Below, one piece after another: positions 55,165-64,000 of a stretch of 64,000 nucleotides of DNA. The notes under the pieces were generated by a model that saw only the letters and a program-made list of their open reading frames with translations, searched no databases and was not told where the DNA came from. The DNA is taken from assembly GCA_008000375.1 (NCBI GenBank), contig SMOI01000119.1, positions 1 through 64,000 on the forward strand, read 5' to 3'. Position 1 is the stretch's first letter. Each line of letters opens with the position of its first letter. A program made the translations under genes and the position numbers. This DNA comes from Poteriospumella lacustris. Lineage: Eukaryota; Sar; Chrysophyceae; Chromulinales; Dinobryaceae.

Positions 55165-55941
55165 CTACTTACGAAGCTGGAGCTTGAGACCAAGCAAAAG
55201 CCCAACACTCAAACAAGCACTGCCCACCATAACCAATTGCAGCAAATTCGTGGATGTCGATTGGTTGTTCACGGGTTCATTGTTGGCCAACGATCCGCCG
55301 TACTTTTCCGACGCCAAGTCGCCGTATTCCACAAGGTCGCGCTTCTTGCTACGAGCAGAGTTGGCAGGCTTGGGGCGGTTGAACTCCTCAACGCAGTAAT
55401 TCAAAGCACCTTCGACAGTAGTTTCCACACGGAAGAAGTGCGCGACAGGCATATACAACAAGCCTTCATCGAATGCTCGTTGTAATTGGGCGATGAATCC
55501 ATCGTAGAAGCCATCGAGGTTGACGAGGCAAATGGGCTTGTCATCGACACCTTTCATGCTCAACGAACGTGAGCAAACGACGTCCCAGAACTCATCAAAG
55601 GTCCCAACGCCACCAGGCATGACAATCAAGCAATCGCTTTCCTCAAAGAGTGCGTCTTTACGCTCGTTGAGTCCATGACCGTTGGTGATCACCAAGTCGG
55701 TAATCTTCACGTCTTCCTTCGCGTCCACAATGAAGGTGCGATGGATGACACCCTTGATTTTTCCGTTTTTGCTACGAGCACCCTCATTGAGGTAGCCCAT
55801 CACGCCTGTACTGCCAGCACCGTTGACACAAACGAAACCGCGCTCAGCAATCAAGGCACCGAGGCGGAAAGCTTCATCGCAAATCTTCTGCGAAGTAGTC
55901 TTTGCAGAGCTTCCGAACACACCAACACGAAACTGCATCAT
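55165..55941 (-). CDS. LOG-family (lysine decarboxylase-like) protein with C-terminal membrane segment
   Basis: 258 residues from ATG 55941 (a second ATG is adjacent). The Rossmann-like LOG fold shows VGVFGSSAKTTSQ, the Arg-Lys pair in LNERKDALFEESD and the signature MPGGVGTFDEFWDVV. LOG enzymes release free cytokinin bases from nucleoside monophosphates in plants; bacterial and protist relatives act as nucleotide phosphoribohydrolases, so the substrate here is unknown. After about residue 200 a polar linker leads to a hydrophobic helix (LLQLVMVGSACLSVGLLLGL) and a basic end, a tail-anchor layout not typical of LOG proteins. The final codons overlap a perfect splice-donor-like sequence (cttc|gtaagtag), so the true C-terminus might be on another exon. 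Confidence 0.85.
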   Translation of the reverse strand: MMQFRVGVFGSSAKTTSQKICDEAFRLGALIAERGFVCVNGAGSTGVMGYLNEGARSKNGKIKGVIHRTFIVDAKEDVKITDLVITNGHGLNERKDALFEESDCLIVMPGGVGTFDEFWDVVCSRSLSMKGVDDKPICLVNLDGFYDGFIAQLQRAFDEGLLYMPVAHFFRVETTVEGALNYCVEEFNRPKPANSARSKKRDLVEYGDLASEKYGGSLANNEPVNNQSTSTNLLQLVMVGSACLSVGLLLGLKLQLRK

Positions 55942-56301
55942 GATATCCAATCAGTAGAGGAATACGAAATGATTTTACTCATGTATAGAGTAAACAATAC
56001 AGACAGTCTGTAGGACGGGAATGGTCCAATGTCAACCAATGATGTTCTGTACTTAACCTCATGTAATAAATCAGTAGTAGTGTTATTTGATAGAAACTAT
56101 ATGTACAGAGACGTTTCAGTTTATAGCCGTTCCAGTTCTTGTGGATGTTCTGTCCCGAACACGAAGAACTTGAGAACGAATCTGTCAGCAAAAATGCAGA
56201 TCTGACAGTCTGATGCGAAATCGAGCCTCATACTGTTGAAATATATCTCATATTCTCATTTTATTCTGTTGCGAAGAGATCCAGGAGAGCGAAATAGTCC
56301 A
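55942..56301. other. Divergent promoter region, LOG / MRJP-like gene
   Basis: A 360-bp AT-rich spacer. Bases 55944-55985 have a diverged duplicate at about 51538-51575. Nothing else recognised. Confidence 0.45.
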
Positions 56302-57666
56302 ATGTTTGCACAATTCATCCTGCGCACCTTATTGTGCATGGCCTTGCTCTTGGCCTGTGAAACTACGACACAGGATTCATTTCAGCTACAGATTGTTGCT
56401 GAATTCGTCACCGTTGACTATTTATGGGACAGTAATCATAGTCGATCTCTCTATGAGGAGACAGGACAATTCGTTGTTGCAAACAATGTCATCGCCGGAA
56501 TCAAAGTATCTCAAGACAACGACATATTCGTGTCAGTGCCACGATGGATGTCCGGCGTTCCATCGTCCTTAAACAAGCTGGTCTCAAATCCCAATGGTCC
56601 TGGCTATGTATTGTCGCCATGGCCAAGCTGGGACTTCAACGCCGTCGGCACTGGAACACTTCAGTATTCACAGTCGTTCATCATTGATTCAAGAAACTGC
56701 ATGTGGATTGCCGAAGTGGGGAGGACAAACTTCTATGATGCAAACCCTTCACTTGTAACCACAGGCAAAGCTGGTATCATTGTGGTCAATATCAGCACCG
56801 GGGCTGTCTTGGATACGTATTACTTCCCTCCGTCGGTGGTGTCGTACAATGCATCCTTTGTCAACGACATCGTATTGGATGAGATCCACGGTTACGCTTA
56901 TTTATCTAATACCTGGGGAGAAGGAGGGATTATTGTCTTTGATGTGAGCAACCGTCAGTCTCATATGTTCTCTGGTCCGTCCACACAACGAAACACATCT
57001 TACGATTTCTGTGTCAACGGCATCTGCTACGGAACAGATGGCGTGGGAGCAAGTCCATCTGATGGTATCGCTCTTTCTGCAGATTGTAGTGTTCTTTATT
57101 GGTCTTCCGTCCAAGGAGTTGGTTTGTATAGCATCAACACCACGTTCCTCCACGACTTCACCATGTCCAATGCGGACTTTCAATCGAAGGTTGTCTTCAT
57201 CGGATACAAACGTGGATGTTCGGATGGTTTGCTGTTTCTGAATGGTAACCTTTTCTATGGAAATTTGCAGCAAAGCTCGGTCGTTGTCGCGGAGGGTATC
57301 AGTACACAAGCCCTCTCTGTGACCGTCGAATCCGAATCGGCACAGAAGTTACTCAACTGGATCGACACCTTTTCGCTCGATTTCAATGAAGAGAATTCCT
57401 TTTATTTCACGGCGAATCGTCTAAACTTGTTCTTCTCTGCTAGTATGGATTTTACTGGTCAAAGTGGTGCAAACTTTCGTATCTACAAGGCGTCCTTGGT
57501 GGCCTCCACTTCTTCGTCGTCTTCATCGAAGTCGACTCTGTCCGTGGGCGCCATCGTCGGCATCGTTGTTGGGTCTGTCCTGTTCTTCATATTATCCATC
57601 GCATATGTGAAATTCTTCCATCGGAAGCGAAACATCGAAGAGAAGACACTTCTCCAGGTGGTTTAG
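56302..57666 (+). CDS. MRJP/yellow-like beta-propeller, type I membrane protein
   Basis: 454 residues from ATG 56302. A signal peptide (MFAQFILRTLLCMALLLA) precedes an ectodomain of about 380 residues. Propeller-type motifs in it match the major royal jelly/yellow family: SQSFIIDSRNCMWIAEVG, GYAYLSNTWGEGGIIVFDVS and SDGIALSADCSVLYWSSVQG. Several N-glycosylation sequons are present. A Ser-rich stalk and one membrane helix (VGAIVGIVVGSVLFFILSIAYV) lead to a short basic tail (KFFHRKRNIEEK), so the propeller would face outside or the lumen. The known family includes insect secreted proteins and bacterial and protist relatives of uncertain activity; ligand and reaction are unknown here. Single exon. 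Confidence 0.8.
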   Translation: MFAQFILRTLLCMALLLACETTTQDSFQLQIVAEFVTVDYLWDSNHSRSLYEETGQFVVANNVIAGIKVSQDNDIFVSVPRWMSGVPSSLNKLVSNPNGPGYVLSPWPSWDFNAVGTGTLQYSQSFIIDSRNCMWIAEVGRTNFYDANPSLVTTGKAGIIVVNISTGAVLDTYYFPPSVVSYNASFVNDIVLDEIHGYAYLSNTWGEGGIIVFDVSNRQSHMFSGPSTQRNTSYDFCVNGICYGTDGVGASPSDGIALSADCSVLYWSSVQGVGLYSINTTFLHDFTMSNADFQSKVVFIGYKRGCSDGLLFLNGNLFYGNLQQSSVVVAEGISTQALSVTVESESAQKLLNWIDTFSLDFNEENSFYFTANRLNLFFSASMDFTGQSGANFRIYKASLVASTSSSSSSKSTLSVGAIVGIVVGSVLFFILSIAYVKFFHRKRNIEEKTLLQVV

Positions 57667-58370
57667 GGTTTAGACCCTTCGCCTTTTTTTGCGGTAATGC
57701 AACTGTGATGGCGCCTATTTTGTAAGAACACCTCACCTTGCCTAACCAATTCCTCTTCATAACTCTCAGTAATGAGCTTGCCTGATGCAATGTCGCCTGT
57801 GTTTGTGTGTGGGTGCGTGTGGGGCAATGTGGGGTGTGGGGGTAATCTTGAAAAGGCGTTACAATTTTGGTGCTCACGCGAGGAATCGCCGTCATCGTCG
57901 CCGCGTCACCTCGCCAACCAACCGCCGCCCAGTGTTGGGTGCGGGTGTGCGGGCCGCAGCCCGCATGCGGCCGCAACCCGCATGCGGCCGCACCCGCATC
58001 CGTAACGCCCAAGGTGCGGGTCTGTGCGGGTGACCGTTGGAGTGCGAATAGCCCGGGATAGAGTGGATAGAGTAACTATTCGCTGACGAAGGACAACAAC
58101 TGAAACGTTTTTATGATGGAAAAATGCACACCCGCACGACCCGCACGCACCCGCACATGTGCGGATGTTTTTTGACCCGCACCCGCCCGCACCCGCACAC
58201 GGTTTTTGTACACCCGCATACAACACTGCCGCCGCCATCATCTTCGTTCCCCATTCCTGTGCATCTTCATTCATGGTCCATCTCCCACATGATTTCACAT
58301 TTCACATCCTTCTTCACACACGTTGAGAATCAATTCACTGACGCTTGTGTTTGGTTCGTGAAGAAAATTC
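57667..58370. repeat. Spacer with GC-rich CCCGCAC foldback-like element
   Basis: From about 57940 to 58025 the plus strand is dense in gtgcggg and gcatgcggccgca; from about 58124 to 58205 the complementary form (cacccgca, cccgcacc) dominates. The two arms could pair across a roughly 100-bp loop. No protein-like ORF. The surroundings are AT-richer, so the element stands out sharply. Confidence 0.65.
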
Positions 58371-60021
58371 ATGCTCCATTGCCTTCGACGTCTACCAGTG
58401 ATCAGTCACAACATACGTCCGTTGCAGTCTTCTGTCCACAAACTGAGCACTTATCAAGCCATGTCCTCGCTTCCAGTCATTCCAACGAAAAAGATTTCAT
58501 CCGCTGGATTAACTCTGCATGAAAAGCTGAACTTGACCTGCAGTAAGATCGAAGCTTCTCTGGAGGAGAACCAGGAGGATGCCTTCAAAGCGGTAGGTGT
58601 TAGATCCTTGCGATCACATGACCCGTCCAGTGTTAAAAGATAGCACTCTTTTAGATTCGCTCCGTGGCGAGCGCCAACCAAGACTTGCTGCCACTCATTC
58701 GGGAGGGCGACCTGGCGAAGGCCACCACTGTGATCGAAGAAAACGGACGAGTTTTGGCACAGGTAAACAGTGATGTACAGTTATGCGTATACGCGAAACA
58801 GGTGATTGTCATGAAAGGGTTGTCGATATATAGCTACTTTCGGTGGTTGGCAACGATGGAAACAAACGCGAGAACAAATTGGCCTTCCACTTGGAGCGCT
58901 TCGGGACCGCTCACATGCTGGTGGACTTCTTCGCCACCGGCAAACTCACTGCGCCCAAGGACACGCCCTTGTGCAACGACGAAGAATACATCGCAGCCGC
59001 CATTGGATGGGCACAAGAACTGTCACGCTATGCCTTGCATCGTGCAATTGATGGTGAAACTGCGTCCGTCGAGTTGGTACGATGTGCACTGACCGAGCTG
59101 CATCAGGTCCTCTTGACCTTCGACTTCCGCAACGGCGCCCTGCGTCGTCGGTACGATGGAATGAAATATTTCGTGAAATCGGTGGAGGATATCGCTTACG
59201 AGTTGAGCTTGTTACCCGGCGAAGCGTCGATGTTGCTGTTCCAAGACGGTGTTCCCGGTGCTGACAATGGGCATGCCACGCCCGCCGCTACGGCGGCGGC
59301 GGCGGCTGCTGCTACCGACGGTGGAGCCATTGAACCGGCCGCAACCGTTTGGAAGTACATCGACGGAGAAGCGATCCAAGCGATTCAGCAACGTATGGCC
59401 GCCTTCGACCAGCAACGTGAATTCGTCATCAAGGAAGCCCGCGACATTCAGAAGCTCAGCAAACAGGCGGTCTTCTCCGTTATTCGCGGACAAAACGATG
59501 CCGCACGTCAGAAGCTATCGGCTTCCTTGAAAATCATTGAACGTCTCTTTGTCATTGTCAATGCGCACCCAACGTTGCGCCCAGGTTCTTTCAGTGGGGC
59601 CCTGGAAGAATGGTGTGAAGCTCAAATGTTGTTGGACTGGTGCGAGAAGAAGACCATCCCGGACATCTCCGATTTGCCCTGTGCGCTCAATGCCGCCGAA
59701 TACATCGGTGGCTTGTCCGATTTCACAGGGGAATTGGGTCGTTTGGCGGTGATGTTGGCGGCCAAGCGTGAACTGGCGGCCGTACGCGAGATCATGGAAG
59801 TGGACCTGTTGATCTTCGACACGATCGCACGGGTCAACAACCAAGGCAACAACTTCCACAAGAAACTGGAAGCCGTGCAAACGAATTTGAAGAAGATTGA
59901 GAGCTTAGTCTTTGAGTTAACGATTATGGAACGTTCAGGTCGCATGAAGAAACGTATGCGCTTGGGTGACGATGGGAGCAGTGCTGCAGGGCCTGGTGCC
60001 GGTGCCGCGTCTGACGAATAA
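58371..60021 (+). CDS. TSN-TSNAX: Translin-TRAX fusion (single-chain C3PO RNase)
   Basis: Three exons (58371-58592, 58655-58762, 58834-60021) join in phase to 505 residues. Residues about 47-245 are a translin fold ending in its signature: YIAAAIGWAQELSRYALHRA, then NGALRRRYDGMKYFVKSVED (210-229). After an Ala-rich linker (about 262-282), residues 283-490 form a TRAX fold: EEWCEA (369-373), then EYIGGLSDFTGELGRLAV. The acidic residues that TRAX uses for RNA cleavage appear kept: Glu369, Glu372, Asp406. In animals and fungi translin and TRAX are separate genes whose products form the hetero-octameric C3PO RNase, acting on siRNA passenger strands and tRNA fragments. The end of the translin half and all of the TRAX half are in one exon, so the fusion does not depend on a predicted splice. 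ATG 58461 is an alternative start. Confidence 0.88.
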
Positions 60022-60322
60022 ATTGTCTTGGCCAGACAAACCACATGCGGTATTGTAAAGCTCGAATGGCCCGTGTTTCATGTGACCAATGCCCCCCCCC
60101 CCCGCCGCGTATTCTCTGTGTCCGTCGTTATATGGCACCCCTTCTCGCACCACAGCGAGATTCTGCTTGTTTGCGTGTCGATGGCACGGCGATCGAGTGA
60201 TCATCGCTCGCTCGCTCGTCGGTTGTCGTTGTTTGTCGTATTTTGTCCATGTAAGAGGCCATGCATAAGGCGTAAGGAAGAGGATTTACACACTACTAGA
60301 TGAGCATAGAACGCTGTCATAG
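60022..60322. other. Spacer between convergent genes
   Basis: A 301-bp spacer with a c10 run at about 60092 and tcgctcgctcg repeats. No gene is recognised. Confidence 0.5.
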
Positions 60323-62386
60323 TCACAGGGCGCCGGTCGATCGGATGGTCTTCGTGGGCGGTTCACTGTCCGTGAAGTCCGAGGGCAGTGGTCGCTTCGT
60401 CGACGACGACGAGAACGATGACACGAGGGCGAGGGAGTTCTGCTGGGTGATGTGCTCGACGACCATGGTGAGGAACTCCATCGTCACGGACTTCTCCGCA
60501 GCACCTGGTGGGAGCGGCGGCGGTAGTGTCGGTCTCATGAAGTAAGAGGTCGTAGGAGGAAGAGGCACAGGAGGGGGAGGGACCACTACGTCTGTGGCGA
60601 CAGGGTGAGCATCCGCAGTAGCAGCCGGGGCGGGGACCGCGGTAGCATGACCATTCTCGCCCTGGGCATCCTTGATGGTCTTCGCTTCGACGTCGTCCAC
60701 AGCAGCGTGGATGGGTGGACGTGGTGGTGACTCTGTCGACAGATCGTCTGGGTGTAAGCTTTGCAGAGCTCGCAGCAACGCGTTGGGATTCGGCATCGGG
60801 TCAACGACCGGCTCTTGCTTCACGACGATCGCCGAAGATGCCGGAGCGTGCTGACCACCTGACTGCAGGTCGACGTTGGATCCATCTGCAGGCGGTTGAC
60901 CGTCACCTGCTGCAGCGGTGGACGTCTGTGGTTGACCGTCACCATCGTGGTGACCGTCCTCCGCGGAGCTGGTTACCACCTTCGCGGACGACGACGACGA
61001 CGATGAAGACGACGGCCGCGTGGACTGCTGCAGCAGATTCAACGAGGCGATGGCTCCGCCCGATAGTGACGAGGCTTTGATTGCATCGATATCTTCCGTG
61101 CTGCTTTGATGATGAGAGGAGGAGCTGGCACCATGGTATGCGGTGGGGCCATCAGCGGTCGCTTCGACGGTCTCCTTCAACAAACGGTTATTGGCGGCTT
61201 CCAGCATCGTAAACAACGCGGTGGTCTCCATGGCAATCGGACCACGCAGTTGTCCCTTCAGAAACGAGGTTGTTGCGTCACGACGCATGTTGTAGAAAAG
61301 ACGATGTCGTTTGAGACGTTGCTCGGTGGCGTCACTGACTTTGTCGTTACGACCACCGCTGCTGTTGCTGTTGCTGTTGCTGGTCGCGGGAGACTCCAGA
61401 TACGATGGCGTGTCGGCCATCAGCGAAGTGAACAGAGGTAGAAACGTATTCGAAGCATCCTTGTAGACGGCAGGAACCTCGTAAAGGAAACCTAAATCGA
61501 TCAAGGAGACGGGAGTCGTTGTTGAAGCTTTGGCTTGTACTGCCGCGCGCATGGTCTGCACCCACTTGGCCAACGATAACTCTTCAAACGACGAGAAAAT
61601 TGGCGACGAAGCGATCAAACCTGCCAGCACCGACGATTGGTCATGATACAGCTGATCAGAATCTCCTGTCTTATCTGTTGCTGCCGTTGCTGGAGGCTGC
61701 GCTGAGCTGCTGGTCGAAGGTGCAGCTGTCGCAGTGGCAGCAGCAGCAGCAGCAGCAGTAGAAGCAGCAGAGGAAGCATTTGAATACGGTGCGTGATCTG
61801 TCGCATTCACAAACATCACAGTTCTCCATGACACGCGGAAGGGAGGGCTATCGAAGTAGCCGACCGGGTGAAAGACATCGTTTTGGAACCAGGTGCTTAG
61901 CACATGTGGGTACTTGATGCCGGAGATGCTTTGTCGCGAGTGATCGCTCAGCATGAGCAGTGTGATGCCAAAGCAGAAGTTGATGCTGGAGTCTCGTAAT
62001 CGTTTGGAAGAGCGTAGACGACATAACCAAGCAGATGCTTCAGAATTGAATTCGAACATGACCTTGTGCAACACGCCGTGTTCCAGCCCGATGGGTTCGA
62101 ATTTTCGCACAACTCGCCCCCAATACATGTCTGCTTCGTTTTGTTCATGATTTGAAAGGGATCCGGTCAATTCACTTCCTTTCAGAGGCTTGTAGATAGT
62201 GGGAACGGCCTCGAATGCACGAAATTCACCAACACAGCAGAGTTTGTCGATAGCTTCCCGCATGTTCACGGTTTCAGCGCATGAAGGTGGCACCAATGCA
62301 TTCACCATGACGCGTAGTGGCTTTCCACAAGGAACATCGTTCCCGTGACATTCACCACAAGAAGGAAAGCATTGGATGTACCTCAT
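60323..62386 (-). CDS. Unrecognised protein with low-complexity C-terminal half
   Basis: 687 residues from ATG 62386 (MRYIQCFPSCGECHG). The frame stays open to 62500, but a gtgtag just upstream of 62400 could be a splice acceptor, so the true 5' end may be an exon further right. The N-terminal 220 residues look folded (RVMVNALVPPSCAETVNM, LRSSKRLRDSSINFCFGITL, VFHPVGYFDSPPFRVSW). They are followed by poly-Ala/Thr, a folded patch (LSLAKWVQTMRAAVQAK...LIDLGFLYEVPAVYK) and then Ser/Pro/Ala-rich disorder. The C-terminus is KRPLPSDFTDSEPPTKTIR, a possible nuclear-localisation or degron-like tail. A CAG microsatellite (about 61737-61758) encodes part of the Ala run. I do not recognise a family and assign no function. 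Confidence 0.6.
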   Translation of the reverse strand: MRYIQCFPSCGECHGNDVPCGKPLRVMVNALVPPSCAETVNMREAIDKLCCVGEFRAFEAVPTIYKPLKGSELTGSLSNHEQNEADMYWGRVVRKFEPIGLEHGVLHKVMFEFNSEASAWLCRLRSSKRLRDSSINFCFGITLLMLSDHSRQSISGIKYPHVLSTWFQNDVFHPVGYFDSPPFRVSWRTVMFVNATDHAPYSNASSAASTAAAAAAATATAAPSTSSSAQPPATAATDKTGDSDQLYHDQSSVLAGLIASSPIFSSFEELSLAKWVQTMRAAVQAKASTTTPVSLIDLGFLYEVPAVYKDASNTFLPLFTSLMADTPSYLESPATSNSNSNSSGGRNDKVSDATEQRLKRHRLFYNMRRDATTSFLKGQLRGPIAMETTALFTMLEAANNRLLKETVEATADGPTAYHGASSSSHHQSSTEDIDAIKASSLSGGAIASLNLLQQSTRPSSSSSSSSSAKVVTSSAEDGHHDGDGQPQTSTAAAGDGQPPADGSNVDLQSGGQHAPASSAIVVKQEPVVDPMPNPNALLRALQSLHPDDLSTESPPRPPIHAAVDDVEAKTIKDAQGENGHATAVPAPAATADAHPVATDVVVPPPPVPLPPTTSYFMRPTLPPPLPPGAAEKSVTMEFLTMVVEHITQQNSLALVSSFSSSSTKRPLPSDFTDSEPPTKTIRSTGAL

Positions 62387-63147
62387 GCCGGTCGCCGAAC
62401 TACACCGAAAGAACAACACGATTAAGATTATGTCACGATCACCGTTCAGAAACGACCAGTGCCTACCCTTTATGCAGATATGATGGCCTGAAGGACGCAC
62501 TGTCCTCGAAAACCACTGAAAATTCCACTTCTGACTGGATACTCATCTCGTAGCCTTCTGTTCAGCTGGGAGGAGCCAATATTGCTCTCAGAACGAACTT
62601 TTCGTCCGAAAATGTCCACCGATGGAAAACTCCCCGTGTGGCAACCACTCTTTGCAAATCTACGTCCTTGTACGACCACACGGTAACCGTCTTGACAATA
62701 GCAAAAGCAAATTGTTGGACGATGATTGCCCATGGTATGTTCTTATCCAAAACAACTGCCGGCTCTGGCCTGGAGCCTGGAGGCCTGAAGCGACCACCCA
62801 CAAGAAAAGCCGCTCTACACTTTCACAAAAATGACGTACATAGGCGACACTCTATGTCAGATTTATGGTTCACATATTGTTCCAATGTTAGTACATAGCG
62901 TATCTTTTGTTTTGTTTTGTTTTGGCAAACCTATCGAAACCTCCTATGCAACGCAACTCTTACCCCCCTCCACGAATTGGCTGCCCTTATGGTACAAGAG
63001 ACAATCGTACACAGCGTCCATTACCTCTGATAATACATGAGAATAATAGACTCTAGACGCAGCCCGAACAGGACACACATATAGTGGGTTTGAACCATTT
63101 GTTACACACAGTACAGTCGATGCAACCCTTTCCTCGTCTATCCGTAT
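62387..63147. other. Region between unrecognised gene and ALG3
   Basis: It probably contains the 5' exon(s) of the unrecognised minus-strand gene (short open frames at 62470-62801, none convincing) and the ALG3 3' flank. A ttttgttttgttttg run lies near 62907. No RNA gene is seen. Confidence 0.4.
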
Positions 63148-64000
63148 TTACTTGCGTTTCGTCTGCAGAGATTCAACATAAAGCTTGGCAATGGTCTCGC
63201 CTTCTCTGAATGGTACTCGAGAGAACCATAGCGCCACCAACACGAGCACATGGCAGATTTGCAGTACCGACGATGACAACGCCGTAGCGGGGAAAACGTT
63301 GAAGGCGTATTCAAACCCACCCAAAACCGCGATACTGAGCACCTCGTGCAAGTACGATTGGAACAGCAAAAATGGCAGCGTGAAGAAGTACCAACAATAG
63401 AACTGATAATGGAGCGACCGTGCGAACGCGATGCCGATAAAATTGGATGCAAAAATCACATACGTAATGAAATTCCAACTCACAAACTGTCCAATGCTCG
63501 TTTTCTGTGAGGTAAGAGACAGCTTCTCCTTTGAATGCTGCTGAAATCCCTTGCAAAACTGTATGAAACCGAATAGAGCATGTGAGTCGAAATCTCACAA
63601 TGAGAAGAGCGATCAGAAGCGTCACTGACATACCTCCATGGTCCACTTGATGGAGAATGCAACATAAGCTTTGGATTCGAAAGTAAAAACAATATCAGAC
63701 GGTGGATAAAGTCAGACGCAGCGGAGAGTCAACTTACCTGCAACGGTCAGTCCCAAAAGCAAAATCGACAAGCGCTTGTCCAGGAAAACGTCTTCTGGAA
63801 GGAACTTGAAGTTAACCGTCCATTTATAGAAGAAAACACGGCTCAACTCAAATGCTTTGCTGATATATGCAACAGGGTAAGTTGTCAGGAAAGGATATCC
63901 AAGGACCAACTGCACTATGCCGCAAATGGCGATGTTTTCTACGGCGCCAAGATAACCGAGGTTCAGAAGGTACACGGCCAGCACTCCTGGTGCATAGAGC
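63148..64000 (-). CDS. ALG3: ALG3, Dol-P-Man:Man5GlcNAc2-PP-Dol mannosyltransferase (3' part)
   Basis: Exons seen are 63738-64000 (continuing past the window), 63634-63668 (35 nt) and 63148-63558, all joining in phase; about 236 C-terminal residues are present. The first part reads ALYAPGVLAVYLLNLGYLG, GYPFLTTYPVAYISKAFELS and FFYKWTVNFKFLPEDVFLD. The end has FASNFIGIAFARSLHYQFYCW, the ALG3 hallmark, then WYFFTLPFLLF. Several hydrophobic helices are visible. ALG3 is an ER membrane GT-C enzyme that adds the sixth, alpha-1,3-linked mannose to the lipid-linked N-glycan precursor on the lumenal side. The full protein usually has about 440 residues; the 5' half is off the right edge. The C-terminus ends KLYVESLQTKRK, compatible with a basic ER-retrieval tail. 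Confidence 0.92.

Noticed and set aside
62470-62801. Two overlapping minus-strand frames (79-87 codons) upstream of the unrecognised gene
   Set aside because: Neither is protein-like over its length nor joins convincingly to 62386; kept only as possible 5' exon territory.
1-64000. tRNA, rRNA or other structured RNA genes
   Set aside because: I saw no cloverleaf-compatible A/B-box pairs or rRNA-like segments by reading; a tRNAscan or Rfam search would be decisive but could not be run.

Overview
The window is nuclear DNA of a eukaryote. Most genes are broken by short GT-AG introns (about 56-190 nt), and the gene set is eukaryotic: CLP1, PPIH, a CARM1-type arginine methyltransferase, a giant HECT ubiquitin ligase, an Na+/K+-type P-ATPase, TBC1D20, translin/TRAX and ALG3. 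The mix (many EF hands, several cNMP domains in one protein, LOG-type and DUF285 proteins) suggests a free-living protist, but I cannot name the lineage from sequence alone.

Left end (1-6.4 kb) is unstable DNA. It holds the gag-protease part of a retroelement running off the left edge, then a 116-bp exact copy of the 3' end of CLP1, then a tandem array with a 1709-bp period (two full copies and a partial third). Each full unit carries a small two-exon gene for a Cys-rich/membrane protein, a short plus-strand ORF and a minus-strand ORF fragment. The array stops about 300 bp from the intact CLP1 gene.

The middle (6.4-50.9 kb) is dense, ordinary gene space. In order it holds CLP1(-), a 12-EF-hand protein(-), PPIH(-), a GYF/pseudophosphatase/LRR protein(+), CARM1-like(-), a roughly 5,594-residue HECT ligase(+), a GC-rich ARM-like protein(-), an Na+/K+-ATPase-like pump(+), mitochondrial bL36(+) and a protein with four cyclic-nucleotide-binding domains(-). 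From about 31 to 40.5 kb the DNA becomes very GC-rich, with low-complexity coding sequence and simple repeats around the convergent 3' ends.

The right part (50.9-64 kb) has a collapsed, degenerate copy of the TBC1D20 locus, a DUF285 repeat protein(-), TBC1D20(+), a LOG-family protein with a C-terminal membrane segment(-), an MRJP/yellow-like membrane protein(+), a GC-rich CCCGCAC repeat element, a single gene encoding translin fused to TRAX(+), an unrecognised protein(-) and the 3' part of ALG3(-), cut by the right edge.

Most neighbours are functionally unrelated, as usual in compact protist genomes. The most notable observation is the translin-TRAX fusion, which would put both subunits of the C3PO RNase in one chain. 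Next are the GYF/pseudo-DSP/LRR protein and the giant HECT ligase with five SPRY-like domains and a Vps62-like module.
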